DNA of 64,000 bases from Candidatus Helarchaeota archaeon. Its GTDB lineage: Archaea > Asgardarchaeota > Lokiarchaeia > Helarchaeales > RDOG01. The translations under genes and the position numbers were made by a program. Shown one piece after another: positions 37,352 through 45,988 of the stretch (position 1 is the stretch's first letter; every line of letters starts with the position of its first letter). The notes under the pieces are model-generated. The model worked only from the letters and a program-made list of their open reading frames with translations, was not told the DNA's origin and did no database searches. Where the stretch lies: the NCBI GenBank assembly GCA_019058315.1, contig JAHPZH010000001.1, forward strand, positions 1,005,432 to 1,069,431, written 5' to 3'.

Positions 37352-37768
37352 CCTTATCGAAATTTATTAAATAGAAATAAGAATGGTAACATTCGAGATT
37401 AGAAGAATTTAACGAGTAATTTATTTTATCCAAAATTGGAATGGACGAAAATCTTATATTATCGCTCGATAATATAATCTATGGCCCAAACTTACTGAAA
37501 TAGGAGTAAATAATATATTTAATATTTTTTCAAAAATCATATATGCATTCTTGGGTTAAGATATATACTATATTTTCTGAAATCGAGATTTTATTACTGG
37601 AATCTTCTATTTTTATCCCTTTTTTTATTATTTTGAATTCTATGAATTTTATTGATCAATAAAAAAAATCACTATCGTAGAATTGTTGAACACAAAAAAA
37701 GTTTTTATTTGTATTTTAATTTAATCTAAAAAAATAGAAATTAGATTTTAAGGAAATTATTGAGCTAA

Positions 37769-38095
37769 TTAATAGCACAGGAATATAATAGCACCCACTA
37801 TAAAAACAATCCAAGGAATAAAAGTAGGTTGACTAATATTTAAGTTATGTAGAATCCAATAACCGCTTGCTATTGCTATGATGGCACCTATCACTAATGC
37901 AGCGGTTGTATCTTCGCTTTCATGCCCTATAGCACCTATAATCAATGCTAACACCGCAATACCAATTAATATCAATGCAAATAATCTATTGTTAAATCCA
38001 GATGAACGTATTCCTGCTGCTAGGTATGAAATCCCAATATTTATTCCCATAAATATCTTAGCTGCAGTTTTTGCTCCTGACATTTTAAAAGGCAT
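37769..38095 (-). CDS. Small four-helix integral membrane protein
   Basis: The 108 residues are mostly hydrophobic, with probable membrane segments at about 14-28, 37-57, 64-84 and 90-107 and a short loop carrying HESEDTT. No catalytic motif is recognisable and I cannot name the family. Two starts are possible: the ATG at 38095 directly abuts a GGAG, while the ATG four codons later (38083) lies 12 nt after it, so the shorter form beginning MSGAK is plausible. The gene stands alone on the minus strand between the giant-gene leader and the divergent racemase gene. Confidence 0.65.
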   Translation of the reverse strand: MPFKMSGAKTAAKIFMGINIGISYLAAGIRSSGFNNRLFALILIGIAVLALIIGAIGHESEDTTAALVIGAIIAIASGYWILHNLNISQPTFIPWIVFIVGAIIFLCY

Positions 38096-38319
38096 CTCCT
38101 TTTTTTTTTTTAAAATTAAAATGTTATTAGTATAGATTTTTTAAACTTAAATAAAAACATATAAAATTTTTATTATCAAGGAATTAATTCCTTATTTTCT
38201 AAAATATTGTCAGAAACTTAATTAATTATAGCGATTGATGATAAATTAACAAAAAAACCTATACTAGAGAATTAAATATAATTTAAAAATAATTAATAAA
38301 AGTTATGATGTGATATCTA
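38096..38319. other. Divergent intergenic region
   Basis: This 224-nt AT-rich gap separates the minus-strand membrane protein from the plus-strand racemase gene and must hold both promoters. A poly-T/poly-A tract lies at its left edge. I cannot assign a confident TATA box among the many AT tracts. Confidence 0.4.
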
Positions 38320-39555
38320 ATGGTCCAAGTTTTTAAGGTCCCATGGGCAGCTTGGAGAGACCCAGAATTCTTAGAACTAACTTTTCCAGATTCTTGGGAT
38401 GTAAATTTATGCAATATGAATGGTGGAAGAGAATTAACTGATGATGAAATTAAAAACGCCTTATTAAGTCCAATAAATTCCCCAAAATTATCCCAATTAG
38501 CAAAAGGAAAAGAAAACGCAGTGATTGTTGTAGATGATATGACCAGGGTTACTCCAGTTTCAAGAATTATTCCCCATGTTCTTAAAGAGTTGGAATATGC
38601 GGAACTAACGAGGGATAAAATTACAATCTTATTAGCTTTGGGTGCTCATAGACCAATGAATCGGCATGATTGTATTCTAAAATTAGGAAGAGATATAGTA
38701 GATACAATCAATATTGAAAATCACCATCCTTATGAAAATTTAACAAATTTTGGTGAATCAAAAATAGGTACACCTATAGATGTTAATACAACTTATTGTA
38801 AAGCTGATTTAAAAATCTCTTTAGGGGGTGTTATACCACATCCATTAGCAGGTTTTGGTGGTGGAGCTAAAATTGTTTTACCAGGAGTATGTGGGATTCG
38901 AACTCTTGAAGCAAATCATTCTGCTGGAATGAGGGGTGTGAGTGTTGGAATTGGTAGGATGACTGGAATAAGGAAGGATATTGAAGATATTGCAGAGAAA
39001 GTTGGTTTAGATTTTTCTATTAATGTAATAATGAATGAACATGGGGGAATTGTAGGATTGACATCTGGTCATTTTAGAGATGCCCATCAAAAAGCAATGG
39101 AAATGGCTACACAAGTATATAGCACAAAAATTACTCTAAATAATCAAGTCTGCTTTTTTAATTTATATCCAGAAGATTCAGAATTAAGTCAATCTATAAA
39201 AGGATTTAATTTTTTAATGACTACATCAGGAAAAATTTTAGGTAGAAGAGATACAATTGTATTAATGTCTTCCTCATATGAAGGTCGTGGATACCACAGT
39301 CTTATAGCTGAAACTGGAGCAAAATTATATTCTAATTTGGGAGATAGCATTATTTGGAAGGCTTTTATAAATAAAAGAAGAGTTTATTTTTTCTCACCTA
39401 ATATAAGTGAGGCGGATTTATATCATTTCTATCCAAAATCTGTAAAATTATTTAATAATTGGGATGAATTAATACAAGACCTAACTTCCATTTATGGAGA
39501 ATCCCCTAAAGCATCAATATTTCCTTGCAGTATTCAATTAGCCTTACGAGAATAA
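38320..39555 (+). CDS. larA: LarA-type nickel-dependent 2-hydroxyacid racemase (lactate racemase family)
   Basis: This 411-residue protein is full length for LarA. It shows the N-terminal DUF2088 motif VDDMTRVTP (71-79), LGAHRPM with His110, NHHPYEN near 136-140, and the hallmark PHPLAGFGGGAKIVLPG with His174 and Lys184, followed by His200. These match the residues known in Lactobacillus LarA: two catalytic His, the Lys that carries the nickel-pincer nucleotide, and the Ni-ligand His. The enzyme interconverts D- and L-2-hydroxyacids; whether the substrate is lactate or another hydroxyacid cannot be read from sequence. The cofactor-building genes larB, larC and larE are not in the window. A GTGATATCT just before the ATG may act as ribosome binding site. 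Confidence 0.85.
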   Translation: MVQVFKVPWAAWRDPEFLELTFPDSWDVNLCNMNGGRELTDDEIKNALLSPINSPKLSQLAKGKENAVIVVDDMTRVTPVSRIIPHVLKELEYAELTRDKITILLALGAHRPMNRHDCILKLGRDIVDTINIENHHPYENLTNFGESKIGTPIDVNTTYCKADLKISLGGVIPHPLAGFGGGAKIVLPGVCGIRTLEANHSAGMRGVSVGIGRMTGIRKDIEDIAEKVGLDFSINVIMNEHGGIVGLTSGHFRDAHQKAMEMATQVYSTKITLNNQVCFFNLYPEDSELSQSIKGFNFLMTTSGKILGRRDTIVLMSSSYEGRGYHSLIAETGAKLYSNLGDSIIWKAFINKRRVYFFSPNISEADLYHFYPKSVKLFNNWDELIQDLTSIYGESPKASIFPCSIQLALRE

Positions 39556-39599
39556 AGAGAACTTGTTAATGAATACTCATATCATTGATTTATCAATTT

Positions 39600-39902
39600 C
39601 TAAATTGGCAAAGGAAGCGGTGAATCGAGTTCCATTTCAGTTAATTCTAGTCTCAGCTTTATACTTTCAAGCTTTTGATCTTTAATTGATAATTGTTCTT
39701 CAAGATATTCTATTCTAGATTTTAGTGCAGGAAAAATCGTTTCTTTAATCATTTCTAGAATTAAGGTTTTAGATTCTAATTCTTTAGTTATATCTTTTTT
39801 ATTTACTTTATCGCTAGTAATATCTTTTTTTTCATTTACAGAACGTTTATTTGAATCATTTGGAATTTCATCCTTTGTTTTTTCTTGTATTCTTTTTGAC
39901 AA
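39600..39902 (-). CDS. Small coiled-coil protein
   Basis: The protein has 100 residues. The first 40 are highly charged and probably disordered (Lys, Asp, Asn, Glu-rich); residues about 40-92 form a heptad-like helix (ILEMIKETIFPALKSRIEYL and on) ending in LPLPI. It starts with TTG at 39902 after GTGGG. No family is recognised. It is convergent with the racemase gene and first in a minus-strand run of lineage-specific cytosolic proteins. Confidence 0.6.
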   Translation of the reverse strand: MSKRIQEKTKDEIPNDSNKRSVNEKKDITSDKVNKKDITKELESKTLILEMIKETIFPALKSRIEYLEEQLSIKDQKLESIKLRLELTEMELDSPLPLPI

Positions 39903-40180
39903 TTCCCACTAACCTATTTCGTAATCAAATAAATTATATAATCTAATAAATAAAATCCGATAAAATACATATATTAAATTTAGTGTGATAAAGAAGAGGT
40001 AAGATTAGATATTGGTTGTTTACAAAATTAATGGTCTGAATTATTTTACTTATTTAATTATTTTATTCTATATACTCTATTAAAATCTAAAAATATTTTT
40101 AAATAAAAATAAGGAATAATTATAAAATAAAATAAAATGACAAGTTTTTTAATTATAAAGGTTAGTAAATATAAAAAAAA
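39903..40180. other. AT-rich intergenic region
   Basis: 278 nt without a supported gene. Only A/T runs are visible, including long mixed tracts near 40080-40180. It presumably contains the promoter of the coiled-coil gene on the minus strand. Confidence 0.4.
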
Positions 40181-41110
40181 TCAAGTTTTAATTTTCTTCT
40201 TTTTTTGTTCATCTAAAATTTTCTTTAATTCTTTCATTTGATCCTCAACACTACCTAACTTTTTAATTTCTTCTTCTATTGCCATATCATCAGTGCTTAC
40301 ACTACTTTTTGAAGTGGATAAAGGACTTGGTGTAAGTGGTTTAGGTGAACTCTTAACCGGAATAGAATATGGTTTTGATGGCTCTTTAACAGGAGATACA
40401 AAAGGTTTAATTGGCTGAGGAACACCTTTAGGTAAGGAAGCAAGCTTGTCAGAGGGAATAGATCCCTTAGATGGAAGAGTCGGGGCCTTCACTGGAGGAC
40501 CTTTAGTAGGTGCCTTCATTGGAGGACCTTTAGTTGGTAACCTCGTTGGAGGACCTTTAGTAGGTGCCTTCATTGGAGGACCTTTAGTTGGTGCCTTCAT
40601 TGGAGGACCTTTAGTTGGTAACCTCGTTGGAGGACCTTTAGTTGGAGGAACCGCAGGAGTAGGTGCTTTAGTTGGAGGAGGTGGGCCTTTAACTGGGAGT
40701 GAAATAGGTTTAGCAGGTGTAAATGGCTGTTTAGGAACAGGTACTGTTGTGTCACCCGTAGCTGGAACTGCTTGAGCAACCTCAATAGGTTGGCTAAATT
40801 CTCTTAAAATAAGTTGAGGAGCCAATAATAAGTCGCTTATAAACTCCTGAATTTGTTCAGGATTCGCCACAACTCCCGTAGTAGTGCTTGTTTGAGTGAT
40901 CCTAGCTTTTAAGAATTCAAGCTTCTCTGTAAATTCTGTTTTTATACTCTCATCATCGATTTTATCTGAAATTTCTATTATTTCTTTAAAATGTTGCATA
41001 AGAAGGAGATAATCTTCATTTTTTAAGGCGGTTTCGGATTCTTTCATAAGATCCATACGTCTTTTCTTTAAGACCTTTAATTCCTTTGGACTTATATATT
41101 TAAACGACAA
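40181..41110 (-). CDS. Proline-rich linker protein with helical ends
   Basis: The protein has 309 residues in three parts. Residues 1-75 are helical (LKKRRMDLMKESETALKNED, then an EIIEISDKI helix), reminiscent of a helical hairpin such as MIT or TPR. Residues about 115-270 are proline-, lysine- and threonine-rich with 9-residue repeats (TKGPPMKAP alternating with TKGPPTRLP) and a PPPP tract. Residues about 275-309 form a charged helix ending in KKKKIKT. There is no signal peptide, so it is cytosolic. It starts with TTG at 41110 after GGGAG. The architecture suggests a scaffold whose proline-rich segment binds partners such as profilin-like or SH3-like domains; this is inference and no family is recognised. 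Confidence 0.7.
   Translation of the reverse strand: MSFKYISPKELKVLKKRRMDLMKESETALKNEDYLLLMQHFKEIIEISDKIDDESIKTEFTEKLEFLKARITQTSTTTGVVANPEQIQEFISDLLLAPQLILREFSQPIEVAQAVPATGDTTVPVPKQPFTPAKPISLPVKGPPPPTKAPTPAVPPTKGPPTRLPTKGPPMKAPTKGPPMKAPTKGPPTRLPTKGPPMKAPTKGPPVKAPTLPSKGSIPSDKLASLPKGVPQPIKPFVSPVKEPSKPYSIPVKSSPKPLTPSPLSTSKSSVSTDDMAIEEEIKKLGSVEDQMKELKKILDEQKKKKIKT
40494..40655 (-). repeat. 27-bp tandem repeat in the proline-rich protein
   Basis: Six copies of a 27-bp unit start at 40494, 40521, 40548, 40575, 40602 and 40629, each opening with ggaggacctttagt on the plus strand. Two variants alternate, encoding MKAPTKGPP and TRLPTKGPP. The variants are almost identical at DNA level, so the array is recent and probably varies in length between strains. 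Confidence 0.85.
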
Positions 41111-41411
41111 GATTTTACTCCCAGTAAGTCTAAATAAGAATAGTCATATAAAATCTCGCTTTAATCGGACATGTTATTTTTACTTATTTATCAAATATTA
41201 TGAATTACTATTATTTTATTATAATTTTTAGTTTAAATAACTTGTTTTATTTTATTTAATATTTATTATTTAAAGGATAGAAATAATGGAATTTATTACA
41301 AGTATTTTAAATATAAGATATAAAAAAAAATGATTTTTTGATAGTAAATGAATTTTTAATTTATACATTAAATTTAAATTAAAATTTAAAAGAAATTTCA
41401 AGCGAATATTA
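41111..41411. other. AT-rich intergenic region with no visible gene
   Basis: About 300 nt of A/T tracts lie between the proline-rich and the polybasic-tail genes. No open frame or structured element with support is seen. The stretch near 41345-41395 is weakly self-complementary, but composition alone explains it. Confidence 0.4.
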
Positions 41412-42227
41412 TTATTTCTTCATTTTTTTAGTAGTTTTTTTACTTTTTTTCTTATTAGTCTTTCGTTTAGACTTTTTAATTGTTTTAGGTTTTGATTTTG
41501 TTTTTTTAGGTTTGTCTATTTCTTTTATTTCCAATGGTTTTTCTTTCTCTATTATTTTTTTTGGTTTATCTTCTATCTTTTCATTTTTTTCAATTTCCAT
41601 TGATTTTTTGGGTTCTTCTTTTTCATCAGATACTATTTTATGAATTTTATCTGTTTTTGCATACACTTCGTCTTGAAAAAGTGGAATTGATCCAGACATT
41701 TTGAATGAAGTAACCATACCGTAATCATCAATATAAAACCGTGGCTTTCCTGCTATTTCCTCGACTTCTCGGGGTCTCGTTAGTCTTTCTACTGTTTCTT
41801 TTCTAGATTTCTGTTCTGCCTCAATAATTAATTGTGCTGCAAGATCTTTTATTGAACCAAAAGCCAGTTCCCCAATTTCATCTAGATTCATGTCTGGTTT
41901 GAATATAACTTCTTTTACTGGAATTTTACCAGCATTTTCCTTAATTAATTTTCTATATTTTTTTATATTCTTTTTACTTTTCTTGATCATTACTATAATT
42001 GCGCCATTTGCAGTTTTAAGACTATGTGAAACCAAAATCGGAGACATTGAATCTTCATGAGGTTGCCAATAGACGAGTGCTGCAACTCTAGAGATTTTAC
42101 TTTGATGAAATTCGACACCATCAACTCTACCATGTGTTTCTGCGATAACATTTAAAAATTTCGAATTAAGTTCATCATTTGGTCCTACTACCGCGATATT
42201 AAATGAATAAGTTCCCTCTATTTCCAA
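41412..42227 (-). CDS. Degenerate Ras-like alpha/beta domain with polybasic C-terminal tail
   Basis: The protein has 271 residues. Residues about 8-140 alternate strands and helices in an order like small GTPases: FNIAVVGPNDELNSKFLNVI (strand, loop, helix), VDGVEFHQ, RVAALVYWQ, GAIIVMIK, KKYRKLIKEN helix, KEVIF, and a final helix. The loop after the first strand lacks the P-loop GxxxxGK[ST], and no DxxG or NKxD is present, so nucleotide binding is unlikely. Residues about 210-271 are almost entirely Lys, Glu, Thr and Ser, with a dense Lys tail that could bind acidic membranes or nucleic acid. It starts with TTG at 42227; GGAGAT lies upstream. The fold assignment is inferred from pattern only. 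Confidence 0.65.
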   Translation of the reverse strand: MEIEGTYSFNIAVVGPNDELNSKFLNVIAETHGRVDGVEFHQSKISRVAALVYWQPHEDSMSPILVSHSLKTANGAIIVMIKKSKKNIKKYRKLIKENAGKIPVKEVIFKPDMNLDEIGELAFGSIKDLAAQLIIEAEQKSRKETVERLTRPREVEEIAGKPRFYIDDYGMVTSFKMSGSIPLFQDEVYAKTDKIHKIVSDEKEEPKKSMEIEKNEKIEDKPKKIIEKEKPLEIKEIDKPKKTKSKPKTIKKSKRKTNKKKSKKTTKKMKK

Positions 42228-42302
42228 ATTTCAAATCTCCTTTTTTATTATATGATTAAAGAATTATAAAAAATTTTTTGATGTAATATTTTTTTATGAT
42301 AA

Positions 42303-42653
42303 TTAATCGATTGGAATATCAACTCCTTCTTCGTCAACTTCACTTTCAATAACTTTCTCTTCTGAAGTTGCCTCTAATTTAGTACATCCTTTTATATGGA
42401 GAATATTTAAATCATTTTTCTTTTCAATTATTGGCTTTTTTAGCAAAATGAAGGTAGAGATTAATCTACTTGTTTTTATTTTAAAAATCTCAAAAATTTT
42501 AGTATTTGATAAGTAATCAGTAATCATACCTAAAAAATTCAGACCAAGGACTTTTTTTACTTCATTTTCTATATCATTTCTGAGATTTAACATCCTTTTA
42601 TCCAAAAAATCTTTCATAGCTGTTCTATAACAATCACATTCTTTTACTTTCAA
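42303..42653 (-). CDS. Uncharacterised 116-aa protein with N-terminal Cys cluster
   Basis: The N-terminus carries ECDCY, followed by helices (residues about 10-60), a hydrophobic stretch around LISTFILL, and an acidic tail (EVDEEGVDIPID). No family is recognised. The start is TTG at 42653, preceded by GTGA six nt upstream. It is divergent from the MoxR operon across a gap of about 150 nt and is the upstream-most member of the minus-strand run. Confidence 0.55.
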   Translation of the reverse strand: MKVKECDCYRTAMKDFLDKRMLNLRNDIENEVKKVLGLNFLGMITDYLSNTKIFEIFKIKTSRLISTFILLKKPIIEKKNDLNILHIKGCTKLEATSEEKVIESEVDEEGVDIPID

Positions 42654-42735
42654 TCTATTTCACATTTTTTAATTACTAATTTAATTTAAATCTGGTCTTT
42701 GCTTAAAAATAATATAGAAATTTAACATAAAAAAA

Positions 42736-42743
42736 CTATATAT
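42736..42743 (+). promoter_or_regulatory. Candidate BRE/TATA promoter of the MoxR operon
   Basis: CTATATAT is preceded by an A-run (ataaaaaaa) resembling an archaeal BRE. A start about 25 nt downstream (about 42768) would leave a short leader with GAGG near 42793, at suitable spacing before the ATG at 42805. This is a pattern-level call. Confidence 0.4.
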
Positions 42744-42804
42744 TCTTTTAATATTATGTTTTGGAATATAATCTATAAGTCTAAATTAAAATGAGGACTT
42801 ACCT

Positions 42805-44424
42805 ATGTCAAAAAAAACAAAAAGAGCTCCCTATTATGGTCATATTTCTCAAAGTCCTATAAGTCCAAGGAGAAAAAAGAAAAAGTTGGGAATTCCTAAA
42901 TTTGATGTTGCCGATTTATATAGTGGTAGCGCACCAGTCATAATGGAAGAAGAGTCAGAAACTAAAACAATTACTGAAGTTTCGCCTGATGAAAAAGCTC
43001 GTAAAGCATATTATTGGATTGTAAATAATGCGCTTATATCTCCATATTATGATATCGAATTTAGCCAAGCACAACCAGAAATAATCAAATTTACTGGCGC
43101 AGGAACAGAGCTTACCATTCCGACAGAGCACTCATATTCATCTTTTGTGCTTTTACCCATATTAAATTTTATAGTTCGTAAACGGGCGTTATTTATTGGC
43201 GGTCCAGGACGTGGAAAAACAGCATCAGCCATTCTTATGGGGCTTTTAGCAGGATATGATATTACAGATCTTAAGAAAGCAATCCAACATGGGCAACCTC
43301 AAATGACAATTACTGATTTATTAGGCAATCCACTACCAAGAGATCTAATTCGTGCAAAAGAAATGGAAGAAGTTTCGATTGCTTGGAGAAAATGGATTGA
43401 TATGAATGTAAAAATTATTGATGAATATAATAGGATTCCAACTAGGACTCAATCAGCTTTACTTACCTTAATGGCTGATGGCTATGCCGAAATACTTGAT
43501 CAAATAGTTGAATGTGGGGAAAGTGCTTGGTTCTTAACAGCTAATGATGACATTGGAGGTGGGACATACCAGGTTATTGAAGCCTTAAAGGACCGAATCG
43601 ATATCGTAGTAAAAACACTTAATTTTAATTCAAGATTCTTAGATGATTTATTATTTAGAATTGAAAATAAAATAAAAATAGAGGATATCATACCTCCGGA
43701 TATAATATTTTCACAAACTGAACTAGATATAGCATACGATGAAATGCTAGAGGTGACAATTTCAAAACAAATACGAAGACGTCTAGAATTTTTTTGCGCT
43801 CAATTTGATTTTTGTGATCTTGCAAGTAAAATTTTTGATTACAAAAGTAAAGATAATATTCGTTTAGCAGGTAATTCGTTGTCACAAATTTGTAAACAAG
43901 ATTGTGGTAGAGATAAAATAATTAGTGTTTGTTCACAAACTGAAAACGGCTTATCCGTGAGAGTTAGACTTACAATATTGAATTTTGCAAAAGCATTAGC
44001 CTATTTTCGCGGAAATAACGAAGTAGAACTTGAAGATTTACGCCAAATTATTCCGTGGATATTACATGAAAAGTTGATACAAAACCAAACCTCACCTTTC
44101 TTTGATGTTCCTGAAAATCAAATCTATCGCATAGATAAAATTGCATGGATCAAAAATGCGTTTGATATGGCTATGAAAGAATATGAAAGACTAGATCTTG
44201 ATAATAAAGATCCATTAATGGAAATAGAGGAAGAGTTCAATCGTGGTATAGAAGATTTGACACCAATACAAGTTAAACAACGGTTAGTAAAAATTGAAAA
44301 ACTCATTAAAGATTATTCTAAATCCTCTAAATTATTGTCTTATGTCTATGAAGATGTTGTAAAATTGAAATATTTTTACATGCGCTATAGAAATTATTTA
44401 GAATGGTTGGAATGGCAGGATTAA
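42805..44424 (+). CDS. MoxR-type AAA+ ATPase
   Basis: The protein has 539 residues. Walker A is GGPGRGKT (132-139), a DLLG-containing insert follows (171-174), Walker B is KIIDE with YNR (203-210), sensor-1 Asn is in LTAND (about 247), and a DRID arginine-finger region lies at 263-266. The IIDEYNRIP and DRIDIVV signatures are typical of MoxR/CoxD-class helix-2-insert AAA+ proteins, which remodel target complexes together with vWA proteins. Residues 1-60 are a basic, poorly ordered extension, and about 280-539 is a helical lid and extension longer than in simple MoxR proteins. It is the first gene of a four-gene operon; its end overlaps the next gene by 22 nt. Start ATG with an upstream GAGG. 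Confidence 0.85.
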   Translation: MSKKTKRAPYYGHISQSPISPRRKKKKLGIPKFDVADLYSGSAPVIMEEESETKTITEVSPDEKARKAYYWIVNNALISPYYDIEFSQAQPEIIKFTGAGTELTIPTEHSYSSFVLLPILNFIVRKRALFIGGPGRGKTASAILMGLLAGYDITDLKKAIQHGQPQMTITDLLGNPLPRDLIRAKEMEEVSIAWRKWIDMNVKIIDEYNRIPTRTQSALLTLMADGYAEILDQIVECGESAWFLTANDDIGGGTYQVIEALKDRIDIVVKTLNFNSRFLDDLLFRIENKIKIEDIIPPDIIFSQTELDIAYDEMLEVTISKQIRRRLEFFCAQFDFCDLASKIFDYKSKDNIRLAGNSLSQICKQDCGRDKIISVCSQTENGLSVRVRLTILNFAKALAYFRGNNEVELEDLRQIIPWILHEKLIQNQTSPFFDVPENQIYRIDKIAWIKNAFDMAMKEYERLDLDNKDPLMEIEEEFNRGIEDLTPIQVKQRLVKIEKLIKDYSKSSKLLSYVYEDVVKLKYFYMRYRNYLEWLEWQD

Positions 44425-45938
44425 CTGACGAAACTTTAATAAAATTATTAAAGGATAAAAGAGAACAAATTAATAAGAAAGTTGATAAAGCTCAACAAAT
44501 GCAACCTGCATTTGATACTAAGGCGGTAAAATATGCTATTTTAAACGTTATGGAGCCTTTAATTAAAGCCATAAAAAAAATTCAACCCGAAAAAATTGAA
44601 TCTGTTTTTACTAATGTTTTTGATCTTTTACTTTATGCCATTAGCAAATATTATTATGCTCTTCCTGAAAACCAATTTACAAATATTAGGCTAGAAATGT
44701 TATTTGAAAAGATTTTACCTATGTTTCCAGAAATAATTATAGAAAAACCTACTAATTTTATTGGTAAATTATTCAATGCTGGTGAGCATCTTCGAGAAAA
44801 GTCTTCTAATTTTTATAGGGTTCTTATCGACATTTCTGATTATATAAAGTCTGACAATTTTACTGACTATGGACAAGTAGCTGCATGGGCTGTGGGAGAA
44901 ACTCGTCTTCGAAAAAATGCCCTTTCTATTCTTGAGAAATCTCCCCCTGGTTTAATTTTAAAATTGACAAGTTTAAATAATATTCCTAAATCAAAAGAAA
45001 AAAATATTACAACCTATATTATCGAGGCTTTAAAAAACGATAAATGGCGTTCAATCGAAAAACCTTTTTCAAGTAAATTTATAAAATTAATTCAAAATAA
45101 TCAAGAAATCCAAAAAAAAGTTATCGATGAAGAAATATCACAACCTAATCTCTTAAAAGAACGTCCCTTAGTTGTACTTGATGATGTCGGTAATTTTATA
45201 GGTTTTAAAGGGAATTTTAGTTCTCCTCCAAATCTAATTTGGGGATCAAATGGAACGATTATAGCATACACTGAAATAGGGGAGATTGTTTTTATTAATA
45301 TTGAAGGGAATGGATATCGAGAAAAAAGTATACGTCCTAGGGATGTTCGAGTGATAGGTTACAATCCGAGTGTAGGTTTTATTGGAATTAACCGAAAAGG
45401 ACAATTTGTGAACCTATCAAACTTGAAAATTTATTCCGAAAAGATTACAGGTACCAAAAAGTTCTTTGATTATTGTTATTCAATTTCAACTTCGGATTAT
45501 ATTTATTTCATACTTAAAGATAAAGAAATTTATAGATTAGATTCAGAGAATGTTAAAAAATTTGTTTTCAAAGGCAAGACCGATAATTTAACAGTGTCTA
45601 CAGACGATAGATTTTTCTTTATTAATATTGAAAAGACCGAAACAAAAAGATATAATTATAATCTTTCAGAACTATCATCAACAAGAAAATCTAAAAAAAT
45701 AATGAAAATAAAATCTAATGGTCTTCTTAGAGTGAATCCTCCTTATGTATATATTCTAGATGAACCAAATAAACTTTTAATTTATGATTTAAAGAATAAT
45801 TCCTTGGTAAAATCACAAAATTTGCCTCTAAAAATAACTAATTGTTCTTCATTTTTGATAAACGAAAGAGAAATTTATATAACTACAAAATTTAGTCATC
45901 ATATAATTTGTATCGGGTCAAATCCTTATTTATCTTAA
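44403..45938 (+). CDS. MoxR-operon protein: helical N-half plus beta-propeller-like C-half
   Basis: The protein has 511 residues. Residues about 1-245 are helical (KLLKDKREQINKKVDKAQQM, then repeated amphipathic helices) and could be HEAT-like. From about 255 on, short strands repeat with a propeller-like rhythm: LVVLDDVGNFIGF, TIIAYTEIGEIVFINI, VGFIGINRKGQFVNL, YIYFILKDKEIYRLD, RFFFINIE, YVYILDEPNKLLIYDL. It overlaps the ATPase gene by 22 nt, implying translational coupling; an in-frame ATG three codons in (44412) is an alternative start. I know no family by sequence. Its place between a MoxR ATPase and a vWA protein suggests an adaptor that presents or recognises the target. Confidence 0.7.
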   Translation: MVGMAGLTDETLIKLLKDKREQINKKVDKAQQMQPAFDTKAVKYAILNVMEPLIKAIKKIQPEKIESVFTNVFDLLLYAISKYYYALPENQFTNIRLEMLFEKILPMFPEIIIEKPTNFIGKLFNAGEHLREKSSNFYRVLIDISDYIKSDNFTDYGQVAAWAVGETRLRKNALSILEKSPPGLILKLTSLNNIPKSKEKNITTYIIEALKNDKWRSIEKPFSSKFIKLIQNNQEIQKKVIDEEISQPNLLKERPLVVLDDVGNFIGFKGNFSSPPNLIWGSNGTIIAYTEIGEIVFINIEGNGYREKSIRPRDVRVIGYNPSVGFIGINRKGQFVNLSNLKIYSEKITGTKKFFDYCYSISTSDYIYFILKDKEIYRLDSENVKKFVFKGKTDNLTVSTDDRFFFINIEKTETKRYNYNLSELSSTRKSKKIMKIKSNGLLRVNPPYVYILDEPNKLLIYDLKNNSLVKSQNLPLKITNCSSFLINEREIYITTKFSHHIICIGSNPYLS

Positions 45939-45988
45939 GAGAAATTAATATAAATTCAAAGTTTAAGGATTTTTGAAGGTTATCATCT

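Larger units (their letters stand above)
37118..37768. other. 650-nt AT-rich intergenic region upstream of the giant gene
   Basis: No coding frame of note is present. It holds the candidate promoter (37344-37351), the CCGG-centred inverted repeat (37211-37233) and an 18-bp perfect palindrome TTTTATTGATCAATAAAA at 37647-37664. The latter lies about 105 nt past the stop of the small membrane-protein gene and could be a regulatory site or part of a 3' end. Otherwise I see only AT-rich tracts. Confidence 0.6.

Noticed and set aside
37878..38135. Plus-strand ORF of 85 codons
   Set aside because: It lies antisense to the four-helix membrane protein, which has a better start region and clear membrane segments.
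40446..40775. Glycine/valine-rich plus-strand ORF
   Set aside because: It is the antisense image of the 27-bp proline-rich repeat in the 309-aa gene and has no start signal of its own.
41330..41400. AT-rich hairpin as terminator
   Set aside because: The symmetry is weak and explained by A/T composition; archaeal terminators are not defined by such hairpins.
43047..44306. Minus-strand ORFs inside the MoxR gene
   Set aside because: They are antisense to a clear AAA+ coding sequence with intact motifs.
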